64,000 bases of DNA, taken from positions 1,178,001-1,242,000 of the forward strand of contig NZ_CP060039.1 in assembly GCF_014211915.1 (NCBI RefSeq), given 5' to 3'. Numbering within the stretch: the stretch's first letter is position 1; every line of letters begins with the position of its first letter. Below the pieces are notes generated by a model. That model saw only the letters and a list, made by a program, of their open reading frames with translations, ran no database searches and had not been told where the DNA came from. The translations under genes and the position numbers were made by a program. Positions 1-9,144 of this stretch are shown one piece after another. This DNA comes from Burkholderia cenocepacia (GTDB lineage Bacteria; Pseudomonadota; Gammaproteobacteria; Burkholderiales; Burkholderiaceae).

Positions 1-1005
1 CACCTGCACCTGCGCGACGGCGACATGCTCGCCGCCGTGCTGCCGCACACCGCCCGCCAGTTCGGCCGCGCCATCGTCATGCCGAACCTGAAGCCGCCGG
101 TCACGACCACCGCGCAGGCGCAGGCCTATCGCGAGCGCATCCTCGCCGCGCTGCCGGCCGGGATGACGTTCGAACCGCTGATGACGCTGTACCTGACCGA
201 CAACACGCCGCCCGACGAAATCCGCCGCGCGCGCGAAAGCGGCTTCGTGCACGGCGTGAAGCTGTATCCGGCAGGCGCGACGACGAATTCCGACCATGGC
301 GTCACCGATCTCGCGAAATGCGCGAAGACGCTCGAGGCGATGCAGGACACCGGCATGCCGCTGCTCGTGCACGGCGAGGTGACCGATGCGTCGATCGACC
401 TGTTCGACCGCGAGAAGGTGTTCATCGACCGCGTGATGACGCCGCTGCGCCGCGATTTCCCGGGCCTGAAGGTCGTGTTCGAGCACATCACGACGAAGGA
501 CGCGGCCGACTACGTGCGCGATGCCGACGCGGCGCCCGGCCTGCTCGGCGCGACGATCACCGCGCATCACCTGCTGTACAACCGCAACGCGCTGTTCGTC
601 GGCGGGATTCGCCCGCATTACTACTGCCTGCCGGTGCTCAAGCGCGAGACGCATCGCGTGGCGCTGGTCGAGGCCGCGACGTCGGGCAACCCGCGCTTCT
701 TCCTCGGCACCGACAGCGCGCCGCATGCGCGCGACGCGAAGGAAACCGCGTGCGGCTGCGCGGGCTGCTACACGGCGCTGCATGCGCTCGAACTGTACGC
801 GGAAGCGTTCGACACGGCCGGCGCGCTGGACAAGCTGGAAGGGTTCGCGAGCTTCTTCGGCGCCGATTTCTACGGGCTGCCGCGCAGCGCCGAGACGGTC
901 ACGCTGCGCCGCGAGCCGTGGGAACTGCCGCGCGAGATCTTCGCGGGCGATACGCCGGTCGTGCCGCTGCGCGGCGGCGAGACGATCGGCTGGAAGCTGG
1001 CGTGA
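1..1005 (+). CDS. pyrC: Dihydroorotase, 5' end missing
   Basis: Catalyses the reversible cyclisation of carbamoyl-aspartate to dihydroorotate in de novo pyrimidine synthesis, in the cytosol. The reading frame is open at the left edge, so roughly the first ten residues lie outside the window. The first visible residues are HLHLRDG, the metal-binding His-x-His motif of the family. The lysine of GVKLYPAG (codon at 259-261) is the expected carbamylated metal bridge. [11 protein letters not shown] and the late GTDSAPHA motif supply further histidines and the catalytic aspartate. The 334 visible residues fit the short class II (E. coli PyrC-type) dihydroorotase. The stop overlaps the GTG start of the next gene, so the two are probably co-transcribed. 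Confidence 0.96.
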   Translation, partial: HLHLRDGDMLAAVLPHTARQFGRAIVMPNLKPPVTTTAQAQAYRERILAALPAGMTFEPLMTLYLTDNTPPDEIRRARESGFVHGVKLYPAGATTNSDHGVTDLAKCAKTLEAMQDTGMPLLVHGEVTDASIDLFDREKVFIDRVMTPLRRDFPGLKVVFEHITTKDAADYVRDADAAPGLLGATITAHHLLYNRNALFVGGIRPHYYCLPVLKRETHRVALVEAATSGNPRFFLGTDSAPHARDAKETACGCAGCYTALHALELYAEAFDTAGALDKLEGFASFFGADFYGLPRSAETVTLRREPWELPREIFAGDTPVVPLRGGETIGWKLA

Positions 1006-1892
1006 CCGGCGCGCCGCCGCGCGAATCGGGCTCCGGGGCCGGTCGCGCAGCGGCGGATTTCGCGCGGATCGACTGGTCCGCGCCGTGGCTCGCGCCTTAC
1101 GCGGAGCCGGGCCGCGCGTGGCAGGCGGCCGCCCGCGCGGGCGAGGCCACGCTGCTCGATGCGTTGAACGGCGCGTTGGGCGGCGTGTCACGAGGCGGCG
1201 ATCGCGTCACCGGCCGCGGCAGGCCGCTGCGCTTCGTGCCGCAGGCCGAGTTGCCGCCCGGCGTCGCGTACGAGACCCATATCGCCGGCACCGGCCACGT
1301 GCCGACCCGCCATCATCTTCACGACTTCTTCAATGCGCTCGTCTGGCTCGCGTACCCGCGCATCAAGGCCGCGCTGAACGCGCGCCAAGCCGCCGCGATC
1401 GACGCGGCGGGCGGCGTCGGCCCCGTGCGCGGGACGTTGCGCGACGCGCTCACGTTGTTCGACGAGAACGCCGCGCTGTTCGTCACCGCCGACCGCGCGC
1501 TCGCCGACGCGCTGCGCGGCTTCGACTGGCCGCGGCTGCTGGTGGCCACGCGCGATGCGTGGGGCACGCGCTGCGAAGCGCGAGTCGTCGGCCATGCGCT
1601 GCTCGAACAGCTCGTCGCACCCTACAAGTCCTGCACCGCGCACGCATGGATCGTCGAAGTGAGCGCCGACTATTTTTCATGGCCCGACGCGGAACGGAGC
1701 GCGCATGTCGACGCCCGAATCGCCGCTGAACTCGCGACGCGCGCGCTGACGAGCCGCGATTTCGCGCCGCTGCCGGTGCTCGGCGTGCCGGGCTGGTGCG
1801 CGGCGAACGCCGACCCCGCGTTCTACGACGATCCGGCCGTGTTTCGCCGCGGCCGCCGCTCGCGCGCTGCCGACGGCGGCGCGCAGTGCTAG
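1002..1892 (+). CDS. DUF3025 family protein
   Basis: A 296-residue soluble protein of unknown function that I recognise as DUF3025, a proteobacterial family. Its central conserved stretch reads [21 protein letters not shown], followed by [17 protein letters not shown] and later a [16 protein letters not shown] segment near the C terminus. The chosen start is a GTG at 1002-1004 overlapping the pyrC stop (GTGA), which implies translational coupling. An in-frame opening continues far upstream inside pyrC but has shadow composition. The gene ends ten bases before RNase P RNA begins, so its last codons overlap the probable rnpB promoter. Function cannot be inferred; the link with pyrC is positional only. 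Confidence 0.85.
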   Translation: MTGAPPRESGSGAGRAAADFARIDWSAPWLAPYAEPGRAWQAAARAGEATLLDALNGALGGVSRGGDRVTGRGRPLRFVPQAELPPGVAYETHIAGTGHVPTRHHLHDFFNALVWLAYPRIKAALNARQAAAIDAAGGVGPVRGTLRDALTLFDENAALFVTADRALADALRGFDWPRLLVATRDAWGTRCEARVVGHALLEQLVAPYKSCTAHAWIVEVSADYFSWPDAERSAHVDARIAAELATRALTSRDFAPLPVLGVPGWCAANADPAFYDDPAVFRRGRRSRAADGGAQC

Positions 1893-1895
1893 AAT
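1867..1895 (+). promoter_or_regulatory. Probable sigma-70 promoter of rnpB
   Basis: A TAGAAT -10 element at 1890-1895 sits 17 bp from a weak -35 (CTGCCG, 1867-1872). It would start transcription at about 1902-1903, exactly where the mature RNase P RNA should begin. The element overlaps the stop codon of the DUF3025 gene. Assignment rests on spacing and position only. Confidence 0.6.
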
Positions 1896-1902
1896 GCGCG
1901 TC

Positions 1903-2313
<411 letters not shown>

Positions 2314-2328
2314 CGTTCGAATGCGAAA

Positions 2329-2364
2329 GGGCCGGCGCTCCCTGCGGAGCGCCGGCCCTTTTTT
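2329..2364 (+). terminator. Intrinsic terminator of rnpB
   Basis: A 12-bp perfect GC stem (2329-2340 with 2347-2358), a six-base loop and six T residues follow the RNA. The convergent OsmC gene ends 19 bases away, so the hairpin may also mark its end, although no T tract serves the minus strand. Confidence 0.92.
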
Positions 2365-2382
2365 CATGCGCGCGCCGTGGGC

Positions 2383-2805
2383 TCAGGCGGCGACGATGTC
2401 GAACGAATGCGTGAGTTCGGCCGTCTTCGCGATCATGATCGACGCGGAGCAGTACTTGTCGTGCGACAGGTTGATCGCGCGCTCGACCGTGGCCGGGTTC
2501 AGGTTGCGGCCGGTGACCGTGAAGTGGAAGTGCACCTTCGTGAACACCTTCGGATCTTCGCTCGCACGCTCGGCCTTCAGCGTGACCGAGCAACCGCTCA
2601 CTTCCTGGCGGCTCTTCTTCAGGATCAGCACGACGTCATAGGCGGTGCAGCCGCCGGTGCCGAGCAGCACCATTTCCATCGGACGCGGCGCGAGGTTGTG
2701 GCCGCCGCCTTCGGGCGCGCCGTCCATCGTGACGAGGTGCCCGCTGCCGGTCTCGGCGGAAAACGCCATGCCGTCCTGGCCCATCCAGCTTACTTTGCAT
2801 TCCAT
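2383..2805 (-). CDS. OsmC/Ohr family protein (YhfA-like)
   Basis: A 140-residue protein of the OsmC fold, a family of thiol peroxidases that reduce organic hydroperoxides. The two expected cysteines are present, in LLGTGGCTAYDVV and in SHDKYCSASIMI. The domain begins at MECKVSWMGQDG, so I start at 2805 with a GGAG sequence eight bases upstream; an in-frame ATG 14 codons earlier gives an arginine-rich tail that is not part of the family. The sequence resembles the YhfA subgroup more than Ohr, so peroxidase activity and substrate are inferred. It is monocistronic and convergent with rnpB. Confidence 0.9.
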   Translation of the reverse strand: MECKVSWMGQDGMAFSAETGSGHLVTMDGAPEGGGHNLAPRPMEMVLLGTGGCTAYDVVLILKKSRQEVSGCSVTLKAERASEDPKVFTKVHFHFTVTGRNLNPATVERAINLSHDKYCSASIMIAKTAELTHSFDIVAA

Positions 2806-3085
2806 GCTTGCACTCCAGCGTTGCCTGATTCGGATTCGATCCGGCATTGTAGCCCGCGGCGCAACGGTCGGCTGATGCGCTGCACGACGCGCAACGCCGG
2901 GGTCGGGCGGGCGGGGCGGCGGGCGACGATTTCCCTGCTGGATTTAGGGGTTTTGCTCTAGGCGAGGGCAGATCTAGGTCATGTCCGAGGCATTTAGGTG
3001 ATTGATTTTAAAAGAAAATGCGTTCGAGCGAGCTTCCCGGACAAAATCTCATATCGTGGTATTTGATTTCGCAATGCAAATTTTC
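2806..3085. other. Intergenic region between OsmC gene and sRNA promoter
   Basis: No open frame here has a ribosome binding site or recognisable protein. The left part is G+C rich; from about 2930 it becomes clearly A+T richer (GATTTTAAAAGAAAATG near 3004), unlike neighbouring DNA. It probably holds the OsmC promoter and the upstream region of the small-RNA promoter that follows. Confidence 0.5.
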
Positions 3086-3127
3086 TTGTGAAGTCGGCGG
3101 GGCATTCGTATAATGATCCTCATTGGT
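3086..3127 (+). promoter_or_regulatory. Strong promoter with Fur-box-like operator
   Basis: TTGTGA (3086-3091), a 17-bp spacer and a perfect TATAAT (3109-3114) form one of the best sigma-70 promoters in the window. Overlapping the -10 and the start point is TATAATGATCCTCATTGGT (3109-3127), which matches the 19-bp E. coli Fur consensus at 13 positions. Its core AATGA-TCC-TCATT is an exact inverted repeat. Binding there would block RNA polymerase, so iron-dependent repression is the natural inference. Confidence 0.72.
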
Positions 3128-3212
3128 TGTCGCGCTGCGGCAACCTCCGCATGTCTCCTCCACCCTCCTCCTAAGGTGGATTAAGCCCGAACCAGCCGTT
3201 CGGGCTTTTTTT
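3121..3212 (+). ncRNA. Candidate Fur-regulated small RNA
   Basis: A transcript of about 92 nt is predicted from the promoter start (about 3121) to the T tract (3206-3212). Three clean hairpins are visible. SL1 is a 9-bp stem, 3125-3133 with 3137-3145, containing one G-U pair. SL2 is a 6-bp stem, TCCACC 3159-3164 with GGTGGA 3175-3180, whose loop exposes CTCCTCCT. The third is the terminator stem 3183-3191/3199-3207. No credible ORF is present. The C-rich loop is complementary to Shine-Dalgarno sequences, typical of sRNAs that block translation. With the Fur-like operator this looks like a functional counterpart of RyhB. A Fur-controlled sRNA named BrrF is known in B. cenocepacia and this may be it, but I cannot verify the identity. 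Confidence 0.75.
3183..3212 (+). terminator. Intrinsic terminator of the small RNA
   Basis: A nine-base-pair stem AAGCCCGAA/TTCGGGCTT with a seven-base loop is followed by a continuous T tract to 3212. There is no T tract on the opposite strand, so it serves the plus-strand RNA. Confidence 0.9.
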
Positions 3213-3255
3213 CGTCCCATGCAAACATCCGCGCGGCTTGCGCGCGTCGGCACCG

Positions 3256-3561
3256 TCACGCGGGCTGTCGCGCAACCGGCTGCGAAGTCGCGTCGGGCGG
3301 CGTGCCGCGCGAGTCGGCATCGGGCGCCGGCGCACGGGTGGCCGACGCGTGGCCGTGGCCGCGTGCACAGAAGTGGCGGACGCGTTCGCGCACCGCGCGC
3401 AGGCGTGCGATGCGGTCTTCGGCATGTGCGGTCCGGGCTTCGGCGATGCGTGCATCGAGTGCGTCGAGCTTGGCTTCGCAGCCGGAGCGGGCGGCGACGG
3501 CGGGCGCCGCGACGGCCAGCAGCGCGGCCGCCAGAAAGGGCGTAAGTCGTTGTTTCATCAT
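3256..3561 (-). CDS. DUF1090-like periplasmic protein
   Basis: A 101-residue protein with a clear Sec signal peptide (MMKQRLTPFLAAALLAVAAP, cleavage probably after PAVAA). The mature part has one Cys near the N terminus (SGCEAKLDALDARI), a charged helical stretch, a second Cys after VRERVRHFC, and a disordered Pro/Ala/Thr-rich tail. This two-cysteine helical pattern matches DUF1090 (E. coli YqjC type), a periplasmic family of unknown function. The start could be the first or second Met; neither has a strong ribosome binding site. It is convergent with the small RNA and divergent from rplM. Confidence 0.7.
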   Translation of the reverse strand: MMKQRLTPFLAAALLAVAAPAVAARSGCEAKLDALDARIAEARTAHAEDRIARLRAVRERVRHFCARGHGHASATRAPAPDADSRGTPPDATSQPVARQPA

Positions 3562-3721
3562 GCTGGTTTGTTGTTTTTCGGGTTCGACCGGTCTGGCGCG
3601 GCAAGGTCATGTGCCGCGCGTCGATGGGTGCCTCCCCAGACGCTCGGTTCGCCTGGCTTGGTGGGGCACGACCGGATTTTGGCTCATTTCGGCCGCCGCG
3701 AACACGGGACGTGGATTCTCT

Positions 3722-3751
3722 TTGACCACGTAGCCGTATTTCCTTTATAAT
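3722..3751 (+). promoter_or_regulatory. Promoter of the rplM-rpsI operon
   Basis: TTGACC (3722-3727), an 18-bp spacer and TATAAT (3746-3751) predict a start near 3758. Near-consensus elements suit a highly expressed ribosomal protein operon. Confidence 0.8.
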
Positions 3752-3757
3752 TCAGGG

Positions 3758-3872
3758 CTTTTCCGCATTCATGCCCACGGAAAAAGAACAGGGAGAGCCT
3801 GCACCGCGCCTCGAAGCGCACACAGACAAGCAGGAAGAACACATCGGGCAAAGCAATTTTTTTGGATCGATC
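3758..3872 (+). other. Untranslated leader of rplM
   Basis: About 115 nt separate the predicted start point from the rplM ATG. The frame is open upstream of the ATG (from 3771), but those codons are not part of L13. In E. coli L13 represses its own operon by binding the mRNA leader; a leader of this size would allow similar control here. That is inference, as I see no matching conserved motif. Confidence 0.5.
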
Positions 3873-4301
3873 ATGAAGACGTTTTCCGCAAAAGCCCATG
3901 AGGTGACGCGCGAATGGTACGTGATTGACGCGACGGATAAGGTTCTCGGCCGTGTTGCCAGCGAAGTGGCACGCCGTCTGCGCGGCAAGCACAAGCCTGA
4001 GTTCACCCCGCACGTCGACACTGGTGATTTCATCATCATCATCAACGCGAGCAAGTTGAAGGTCACGGGCAACAAGACGCTGGACAAGAAGTACTACCGT
4101 CACTCGGGCTACCCGGGCGGTATCTATGAAACGACGTTCGGCAAGATGCAAGAGCGCTTCCCGGGCCGCGCGCTCGAGAAGGCGGTCAAGGGCATGCTGC
4201 CGAAGGGCCCGCTCGGCTACGCGATGATCAAGAAGCTGAAGGTCTACGCAGAAGCGACGCATCCGCACTCGGCTCAACAGCCGAAGGCGCTCGAGATCTA
4301 A
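3873..4301 (+). CDS. rplM: 50S ribosomal protein L13
   Basis: An early-assembly protein of the large ribosomal subunit. The 142-residue product starts [19 protein letters not shown], with [20 protein letters not shown], and ends with [23 protein letters not shown], all characteristic of bacterial L13; length is that of E. coli L13. I chose the ATG at 3873, where family similarity begins, rather than the upstream in-frame ATG at 3771, which would add 34 unrelated residues. Ten bases separate it from rpsI, the conserved two-gene operon. Confidence 0.98.
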
Positions 4302-4311
4302 GGGGACCCAC

Positions 4312-4704
4312 ATGATCGGTAACTGGAACTACGGTACGGGCCGCCGCAAGAGCGCAGTCGCACGTGTCTTCATCAAGGCTGGCAAGGGCGACATCATCGT
4401 CAACGGCAAGCCCATCGCTGACTACTTCTCGCGCGAAACGTCGCTGATGATCGTGCGTCAACCGCTGGAACTCACGAACCACGGCCAGACGTTCGACATC
4501 AAGGTGAACGTCAACGGCGGCGGCGAAACGGGTCAGGCAGGCGCAGTGCGCCACGGCATCACCCGTGCACTGATCGACTACGATGCGACGCTGAAGCCGT
4601 CGCTGTCGAGCGCAGGCTTCGTCACGCGCGATGCGCGTGAAGTCGAGCGTAAGAAGGTCGGTCTGCGCAAGGCACGCCGCGCAAAGCAGTTCTCGAAGCG
4701 TTAA
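4312..4704 (+). CDS. rpsI: 30S ribosomal protein S9
   Basis: Small-subunit head protein whose C-terminal tail reaches toward the P-site tRNA. The 130-residue product has the diagnostic [20 protein letters not shown] near the N terminus and ends in [17 protein letters not shown], with the conserved terminal SKR. A GGGGA Shine-Dalgarno precedes the ATG. Second gene of the L13-S9 operon, followed by a strong terminator. Confidence 0.98.
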   Translation: MIGNWNYGTGRRKSAVARVFIKAGKGDIIVNGKPIADYFSRETSLMIVRQPLELTNHGQTFDIKVNVNGGGETGQAGAVRHGITRALIDYDATLKPSLSSAGFVTRDAREVERKKVGLRKARRAKQFSKR

Positions 4705-4750
4705 TTCCGCTTCATGGCCTCGCCGCTCTCGAGCGGCGTCCGCCGGAAAA

Positions 4751-4779
4751 CCGCCAGCTTTCATGCTGGCGGTTTTTTT
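4751..4779 (+). terminator. Intrinsic terminator of rplM-rpsI
   Basis: Eight-base-pair stem CCGCCAGC/GCTGGCGG with a six-base loop followed by seven T residues. Confidence 0.93.
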
Positions 4780-4931
4780 ATGCCCGCTGACTACCCGCGC
4801 ACGGGCCGCTGCGGCCGCCGCCCGCGCGGGCGCGTTTGATGAAATCGACAAGAACCTATTGATTTCATGGACATCAGCACGATCTTCTGATCGGCCCTAC
4901 AATAGCGGCTAAAGCTTTTTGGAGAGTTCGA

Positions 4932-5303
4932 ATGAACGCTGTTACCGAAACCGCAGCAACGACGACCGATATGCCGCTGCCGTTCGTCTTCACCGACGCC
5001 GCGGCCGACAAGGTCAAGCAACTGATCGACGAAGAGGGCAATCCCGACCTGAAGCTGCGCGTGTTCGTGCAGGGTGGCGGCTGCTCGGGCTTCCAGTATG
5101 GCTTCACGTTCGACGAGGAAGTCAACGAGGACGACACCGTGATGAACAAGAACGGCGTCCAGCTCCTGATCGACTCGATGAGCTACCAGTACCTCGTCGG
5201 CGCGGAAATCGACTACAAGGACGACCTCAACGGCGCCCAGTTCGTGATCAAGAACCCGAACGCGACCACCACCTGCGGGTGCGGTTCGTCGTTCTCGGTC
5301 TGA
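4932..5303 (+). CDS. erpA: Iron-sulfur cluster insertion protein ErpA
   Basis: An A-type carrier that delivers [4Fe-4S] clusters to apoproteins. The 123-residue product has the three invariant cysteines of the HesB/IscA family, in [12 protein letters not shown] and the C-terminal CGCGSSFSV. The extended N terminus ([18 protein letters not shown]) and residues such as [19 protein letters not shown] match the ErpA branch rather than IscA. GGAG lies about seven bases before the ATG. It is monocistronic with its own terminator. It lies about 1.7 kb from the Fur-box RNA, but a regulatory link is speculation. Confidence 0.93.
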
Positions 5304-5341
5304 GCGCACGGTAGATCCGCGCCGGTTCGCCGGAATGAAAA

Positions 5342-5366
5342 ACGGGGCTTCGTGCCCCGTTTTTTT
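5342..5366 (+). terminator. Intrinsic terminator after erpA
   Basis: Stem ACGGGGC/GCCCCGT with loop TTCGT and a T tract on the plus strand. The bases before the stem are A-rich, so it can also end minus-strand anmK transcripts. Confidence 0.9.
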
Positions 5367-5410
5367 ATGCGCGCTCGCCCTGCGGCGCTCGCCGCGCGGC
5401 GGATATCGCG

Positions 5411-6559
5411 TCAGCGCGGATAGAGCGCGCCGAGCACGCGGTTGCCGGCTGCGCCGGTGACCGTCGCGAGATTGCCGGGCTGGCGCGTGGTGAAGCGGTA
5501 CGCGAGCCACGCGAACGCGAGCGCTTCGACCTGCTGCGGCGGCACACCGAGCGCGGCCGTCGTATCGACGGTGGCCGGCACACCGGCCTCGCGCAGTGCG
5601 TGCCGAAGCGCATCGAGCAGCACCGGATTGCGTGCGCCGCCGCCGCATACGAACACGGCCTTGCAGGCCGGCGTGTGCTGCGCGATTTCGCGCGCCACCG
5701 ACACGGCGGTGAGCGCGGTGAGCGTGGCCTGGACGTCCTCCGGTGCAACTTGCGGGAACGCGGCGAGCCTGGCGTCGAGCCATGCGGGATTGAACAGATC
5801 GCGTCCGGTGCTCTTTGGCGGCGGCGCGGTGAAATACGGTTCGTCGAGCAGGGCGTCGAGCAGCGATGCCTGTACGGCGCCGCGTGCGGCGAACTTCCCG
5901 CCGTCGTCGTACGGCTTGCCCAGATGGCGGGTCGCCCAGGCATCGATCAGCGCGTTCGCGGGGCCGCAGTCGAAGCCGCGCACGTCGCCGTCCGCGCCGG
6001 GCAGGATCGTGATGTTGCTGATCCCGCCGAGATTGCAGACGACCCGCGTTTCGCCCGGTGCGCCGAACACCGTCGCATGGAACGCGGGCGCGAGCGGCGC
6101 GCCGTGACCGCCGGCGGCCACGTCGCGGCTGCGGAAATCGGCGATCACGTCGACCTGCGTCAGCTCCGCGAGCAGCGCCGGATTGTTGAGCTGGCGCGTA
6201 TAGCCGCGCTCGGGGCGATGGCGCACCGTCTGGCCGTGCACGCCGATCGCGCGGATCTCGTCGCGCGACAGCCCGGCCGTGCGCTGCAATTCATGGCAGC
6301 ACACCGCATAGCGCGCGACGAGCGCATTCGCGGCGAGCGATTCGCGGTCGATCTCGTCGTCGCCGGGCTGCTGCAGCGCGAACAACGCGTCGCGCAGCGA
6401 TTGCGCGAAGCCGACGAACGCTTCCGCGAGCACGACCGGCGCGCGGCCGGCCTCGAAACGCACGGCGACGCCGTCGACGCCGTCCATGCTGGTTCCCGAC
6501 ATCAGCCCGAAATAGATGCCGTCTGCCGGATGGGCAGGCTGCGGCTGTCGTTGCGGCAC
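5411..6559 (-). CDS. anmK: Anhydro-N-acetylmuramic acid kinase
   Basis: Phosphorylates and opens 1,6-anhydro-MurNAc to MurNAc-6-phosphate, a step in recycling cell-wall sugars. The 382-residue product has the family signature [12 protein letters not shown] near the N terminus, [12 protein letters not shown], the [17 protein letters not shown] segment with the catalytic aspartate, [10 protein letters not shown] and the ATP-binding [11 protein letters not shown]. Length is normal (E. coli 369). It is transcribed divergently from tyrS across a gap of about 140 bp. A terminator shared with erpA lies at its 3' end. Confidence 0.95.
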   Translation of the reverse strand: MPQRQPQPAHPADGIYFGLMSGTSMDGVDGVAVRFEAGRAPVVLAEAFVGFAQSLRDALFALQQPGDDEIDRESLAANALVARYAVCCHELQRTAGLSRDEIRAIGVHGQTVRHRPERGYTRQLNNPALLAELTQVDVIADFRSRDVAAGGHGAPLAPAFHATVFGAPGETRVVCNLGGISNITILPGADGDVRGFDCGPANALIDAWATRHLGKPYDDGGKFAARGAVQASLLDALLDEPYFTAPPPKSTGRDLFNPAWLDARLAAFPQVAPEDVQATLTALTAVSVAREIAQHTPACKAVFVCGGGARNPVLLDALRHALREAGVPATVDTTAALGVPPQQVEALAFAWLAYRFTTRQPGNLATVTGAAGNRVLGALYPR

Positions 6560-6701
6560 GTTGGGTTCTCCTGGATCGTGCGGCGCGGGCCGGTGCCGCG
6601 CGCCTTGCGCCCGATTATCCGCGCAACCTGACGCGTCGTTAAGCGATGCGCGCGCAAGTTATGGGAAAATCCCTGTTTTTGCGACATTCTTCCTGGCACC
6701 G

Positions 6702-7943
6702 ATGAGCACCGAACCCAGTTCCAAGCCCGTTTCCCCGATCACCGACGAAGTCCGGCATGCGCTCGCCGTCACGAAGCGCGGCGTCGACGAGCTGCTGATC
6801 GAGGAAGAGTTCGCGCAGAAGCTCGCGCGCAGCGCAGCCACCGGCACGCCGCTGCGCATCAAGCTCGGCCTCGATCCGACCGCACCGGACATCCACATCG
6901 GCCATACGGTCGTGCTGAACAAGATGCGCCAGTTGCAGGATCTCGGCCATACGGTGATCTTCCTGATCGGCGATTTCACGTCGCTGATCGGCGATCCGTC
7001 GGGCCGCAACGCGACGCGTCCGCCGCTCACGCGCGAGCAGATCGAATCGAACGCGAAGACCTACTTCGAGCAGGCCGCGCTCGTGCTCGATCGCGAAAAA
7101 ACCGAGATCCGCTACAACAGCGAATGGTCGATGCCGCTCGGCGCGGACGGGATGATCAAGCTCGCGTCGCGCTACACGGTCGCGCGGATTCTCGAGCGCG
7201 AGGATTTCACGAAGCGCTTCCAGGGCGGCGTGCCGATCTCGATCCACGAATTCCTGTACCCGCTGATGCAGGGCTACGATTCGGTCGCGCTGAACGCCGA
7301 TCTCGAACTCGGCGGCACCGACCAGAAATTCAACCTGCTGGTCGGCCGCGAACTGCAGAAGCAGTACGGCCAGGAACAGCAGTGCATCCTGACGATGCCG
7401 CTGCTCGAAGGCCTCGACGGCGTCGAGAAGATGTCGAAGTCGAAGGGCAACTACGTCGGCATCAGCGAGAAGCCGACCGACATGTTCGGCAAGCTGATGA
7501 GCATCTCGGACACGCTGATGTGGCGTTACTTCGAGCTGCTGTCGTTCCGCAGCCTCGACGAGATCGCCGGCTTCAAGCGCGAGGCCGAAGGCGGCCGCAA
7601 TCCGCGCGATTTCAAGGTGCTGCTCGCGCAGGAAATCGTCGCGCGATTCCATTCGCAGGCCGACGCCGAGCGCGCGCTGGAGGACTTCAACCACCGCGCG
7701 AAGGGCGGCGTGCCGGACGACATTCCGTCGGTCACGCTGGCCGGTGCGCCGCTCGCGATCGGTCAGTTGCTGAAGCAGGCCGGCCTCGTGCCGTCGACCA
7801 GCGAAGCGCTGCGCAACATCGATCAGGGCGGCGTGAAGATCGACGGCGCGACCGTGTCGGACAAGGGCCTGAAGGTCGAGGCCGGCGAGTTCGTCGTGCA
7901 GGTCGGCAAGCGCCGCTTCGCGCGCGTCACGCTGACCGCATGA
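6702..7943 (+). CDS. tyrS: Tyrosyl-tRNA synthetase
   Basis: Charges tRNA-Tyr with tyrosine. The 413-residue class I synthetase has the HIGH motif in [15 protein letters not shown], the KMSKS signature in [12 protein letters not shown] and a C-terminal S4 RNA-binding domain ([20 protein letters not shown]). These features fit the TyrZ-like subfamily common in proteobacteria. I start at the ATG at 6702; the frame is open upstream but those residues are unlike the family. The stop overlaps the dtd start as ATGA, so the two are translationally coupled. Confidence 0.97.
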   Translation: MSTEPSSKPVSPITDEVRHALAVTKRGVDELLIEEEFAQKLARSAATGTPLRIKLGLDPTAPDIHIGHTVVLNKMRQLQDLGHTVIFLIGDFTSLIGDPSGRNATRPPLTREQIESNAKTYFEQAALVLDREKTEIRYNSEWSMPLGADGMIKLASRYTVARILEREDFTKRFQGGVPISIHEFLYPLMQGYDSVALNADLELGGTDQKFNLLVGRELQKQYGQEQQCILTMPLLEGLDGVEKMSKSKGNYVGISEKPTDMFGKLMSISDTLMWRYFELLSFRSLDEIAGFKREAEGGRNPRDFKVLLAQEIVARFHSQADAERALEDFNHRAKGGVPDDIPSVTLAGAPLAIGQLLKQAGLVPSTSEALRNIDQGGVKIDGATVSDKGLKVEAGEFVVQVGKRRFARVTLTA

Positions 7944-8398
7944 TCGCGCTGATCCAGCGCGTGACGCGTGCCGACGTGCGCGTCGGCGGCCGCACGACGG
8001 GCGAGATCGGCGCGGGCCTGCTCGCGCTGGTTTGCGCGGAGCGCGGCGATACCGAGGCCGCGGCCGACAAGCTGCTCGCGAAGCTGCTCGGCTACCGCGT
8101 GTTCAGCGACGCAGCCGGCAAGATGAACCTGCCGGTGTCGAACATCGACGGCGAGGGCCGCGCGGGCGGCCTGCTGCTCGTGTCGCAGTTCACGCTGGCG
8201 GCCGATACCAACAGCGGGCTGCGTCCGAGCTTCACGCCGGCCGCGCCGCCCGACGAAGGCGCGCGGTTGTTCGACTATTTCGTCGCGGCCGCGCGGGCGC
8301 GGCACCCGATCGTCGAGACGGGCGAGTTCGGCGCAGACATGCAGGTGTCGCTCGTCAACGACGGCCCCGTGACGTTCTGGCTGCAAGTGCGGCCCTGA
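7940..8398 (+). CDS. dtd: D-aminoacyl-tRNA deacylase
   Basis: Hydrolyses D-aminoacyl-tRNAs (and Gly-tRNA-Ala), recycling tRNA and blocking D-amino acids. The 152-residue product has the two signature motifs of [13 protein letters not shown] and NDGPVTFWL (the Gly-cisPro dipeptide), and begins [15 protein letters not shown]. The ATG overlaps the tyrS stop by four bases. Coupling to tyrS is apt, because TyrRS is one of the enzymes known to misload D-tyrosine. Confidence 0.96.
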   Translation: MIALIQRVTRADVRVGGRTTGEIGAGLLALVCAERGDTEAAADKLLAKLLGYRVFSDAAGKMNLPVSNIDGEGRAGGLLLVSQFTLAADTNSGLRPSFTPAAPPDEGARLFDYFVAAARARHPIVETGEFGADMQVSLVNDGPVTFWLQVRP

Positions 8399-8420
8399 TT
8401 CTTTCCGGAGGCGCGCCGCG

Positions 8421-9086
8421 ATGGCCACCACGCAGATTCTTTTCATCCGCCATGGCGAGACGGCCTGGAACCGCATCAAGCGCATCCAGGGGCATATCGA
8501 CATCCCATTGGCCGATACGGGGCTCGCGCAGGCGCAGCGGCTGGCGGCGCGGCTCGGGCGCGAGGCGCGTGACGGCGCGCGGATCGACGCGGTGTATTCG
8601 AGCGACCTGATGCGCGCACAACAGACCGCCCAACCGTTCGCCGATGCGCTCGGGCTGCCGCTGCTGCTGCGCGAAGGGTTGCGCGAACGCTCGTACGGTG
8701 CGTTCCAGGGGCACGACAGCACCGAGATCGAGGCGCTGTTTCCGGACGCGTATGCGGCGTGGCAGACGCGCGACCCGGGCTTCGCGCCGGAGGGTGGCGA
8801 GTCGCAGCGTGAGTTCTATCACCGCGTGCTGCATGCGCTCGAACCGATCGTCGCCGCGCATCCGGGCGGCCGGATCGCGTGCGTCGCGCACGGCGGCGTG
8901 CTCGATTGCGTGTATCGCTTCGCGAACGGGATCGAGCTGTCGGCGCCGCGTACCTATCAACTGCTCAACACCAGCATCAACGTCGTCGATTACGTGGATG
9001 GCCGCGCGCAAGTCGTGCGGTGGGCCGACGTGTCGCATCTCGAAGCCGCGAGCGACGATGACGACGGGTACCGCAAGGTGCTCTGA
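8421..9086 (+). CDS. Histidine phosphatase family protein (GpmB-like)
   Basis: A 221-residue member of the histidine phosphatase (phosphoglycerate mutase-like) superfamily. The catalytic motif LFIRHGETAWN is at the N terminus, the second histidine is in VAHGGVLDCVYR, and the acidic catalytic region is PEGGESQREFYHRV. The length and the absence of the dPGM insertions suggest a phosphatase rather than a glycolytic mutase. Substrate cannot be read from sequence. A GGAGG ribosome binding site sits 22 bp after dtd, so it is probably the third gene of the tyrS-dtd operon. Confidence 0.88.
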   Translation: MATTQILFIRHGETAWNRIKRIQGHIDIPLADTGLAQAQRLAARLGREARDGARIDAVYSSDLMRAQQTAQPFADALGLPLLLREGLRERSYGAFQGHDSTEIEALFPDAYAAWQTRDPGFAPEGGESQREFYHRVLHALEPIVAAHPGGRIACVAHGGVLDCVYRFANGIELSAPRTYQLLNTSINVVDYVDGRAQVVRWADVSHLEAASDDDDGYRKVL

Positions 9087-9144
9087 ACACGCCAGCTCCG
9101 TGCGGCATGGCCGGCCCGGGGTTCGCCTTCCTGCTGCGTGACGC

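Noticed and set aside
3771..3872. Upstream in-frame extension of rplM (34 codons from ATG at 3771)
   Set aside because: L13 similarity begins exactly at 3873, and the upstream codons have no ribosome binding site.
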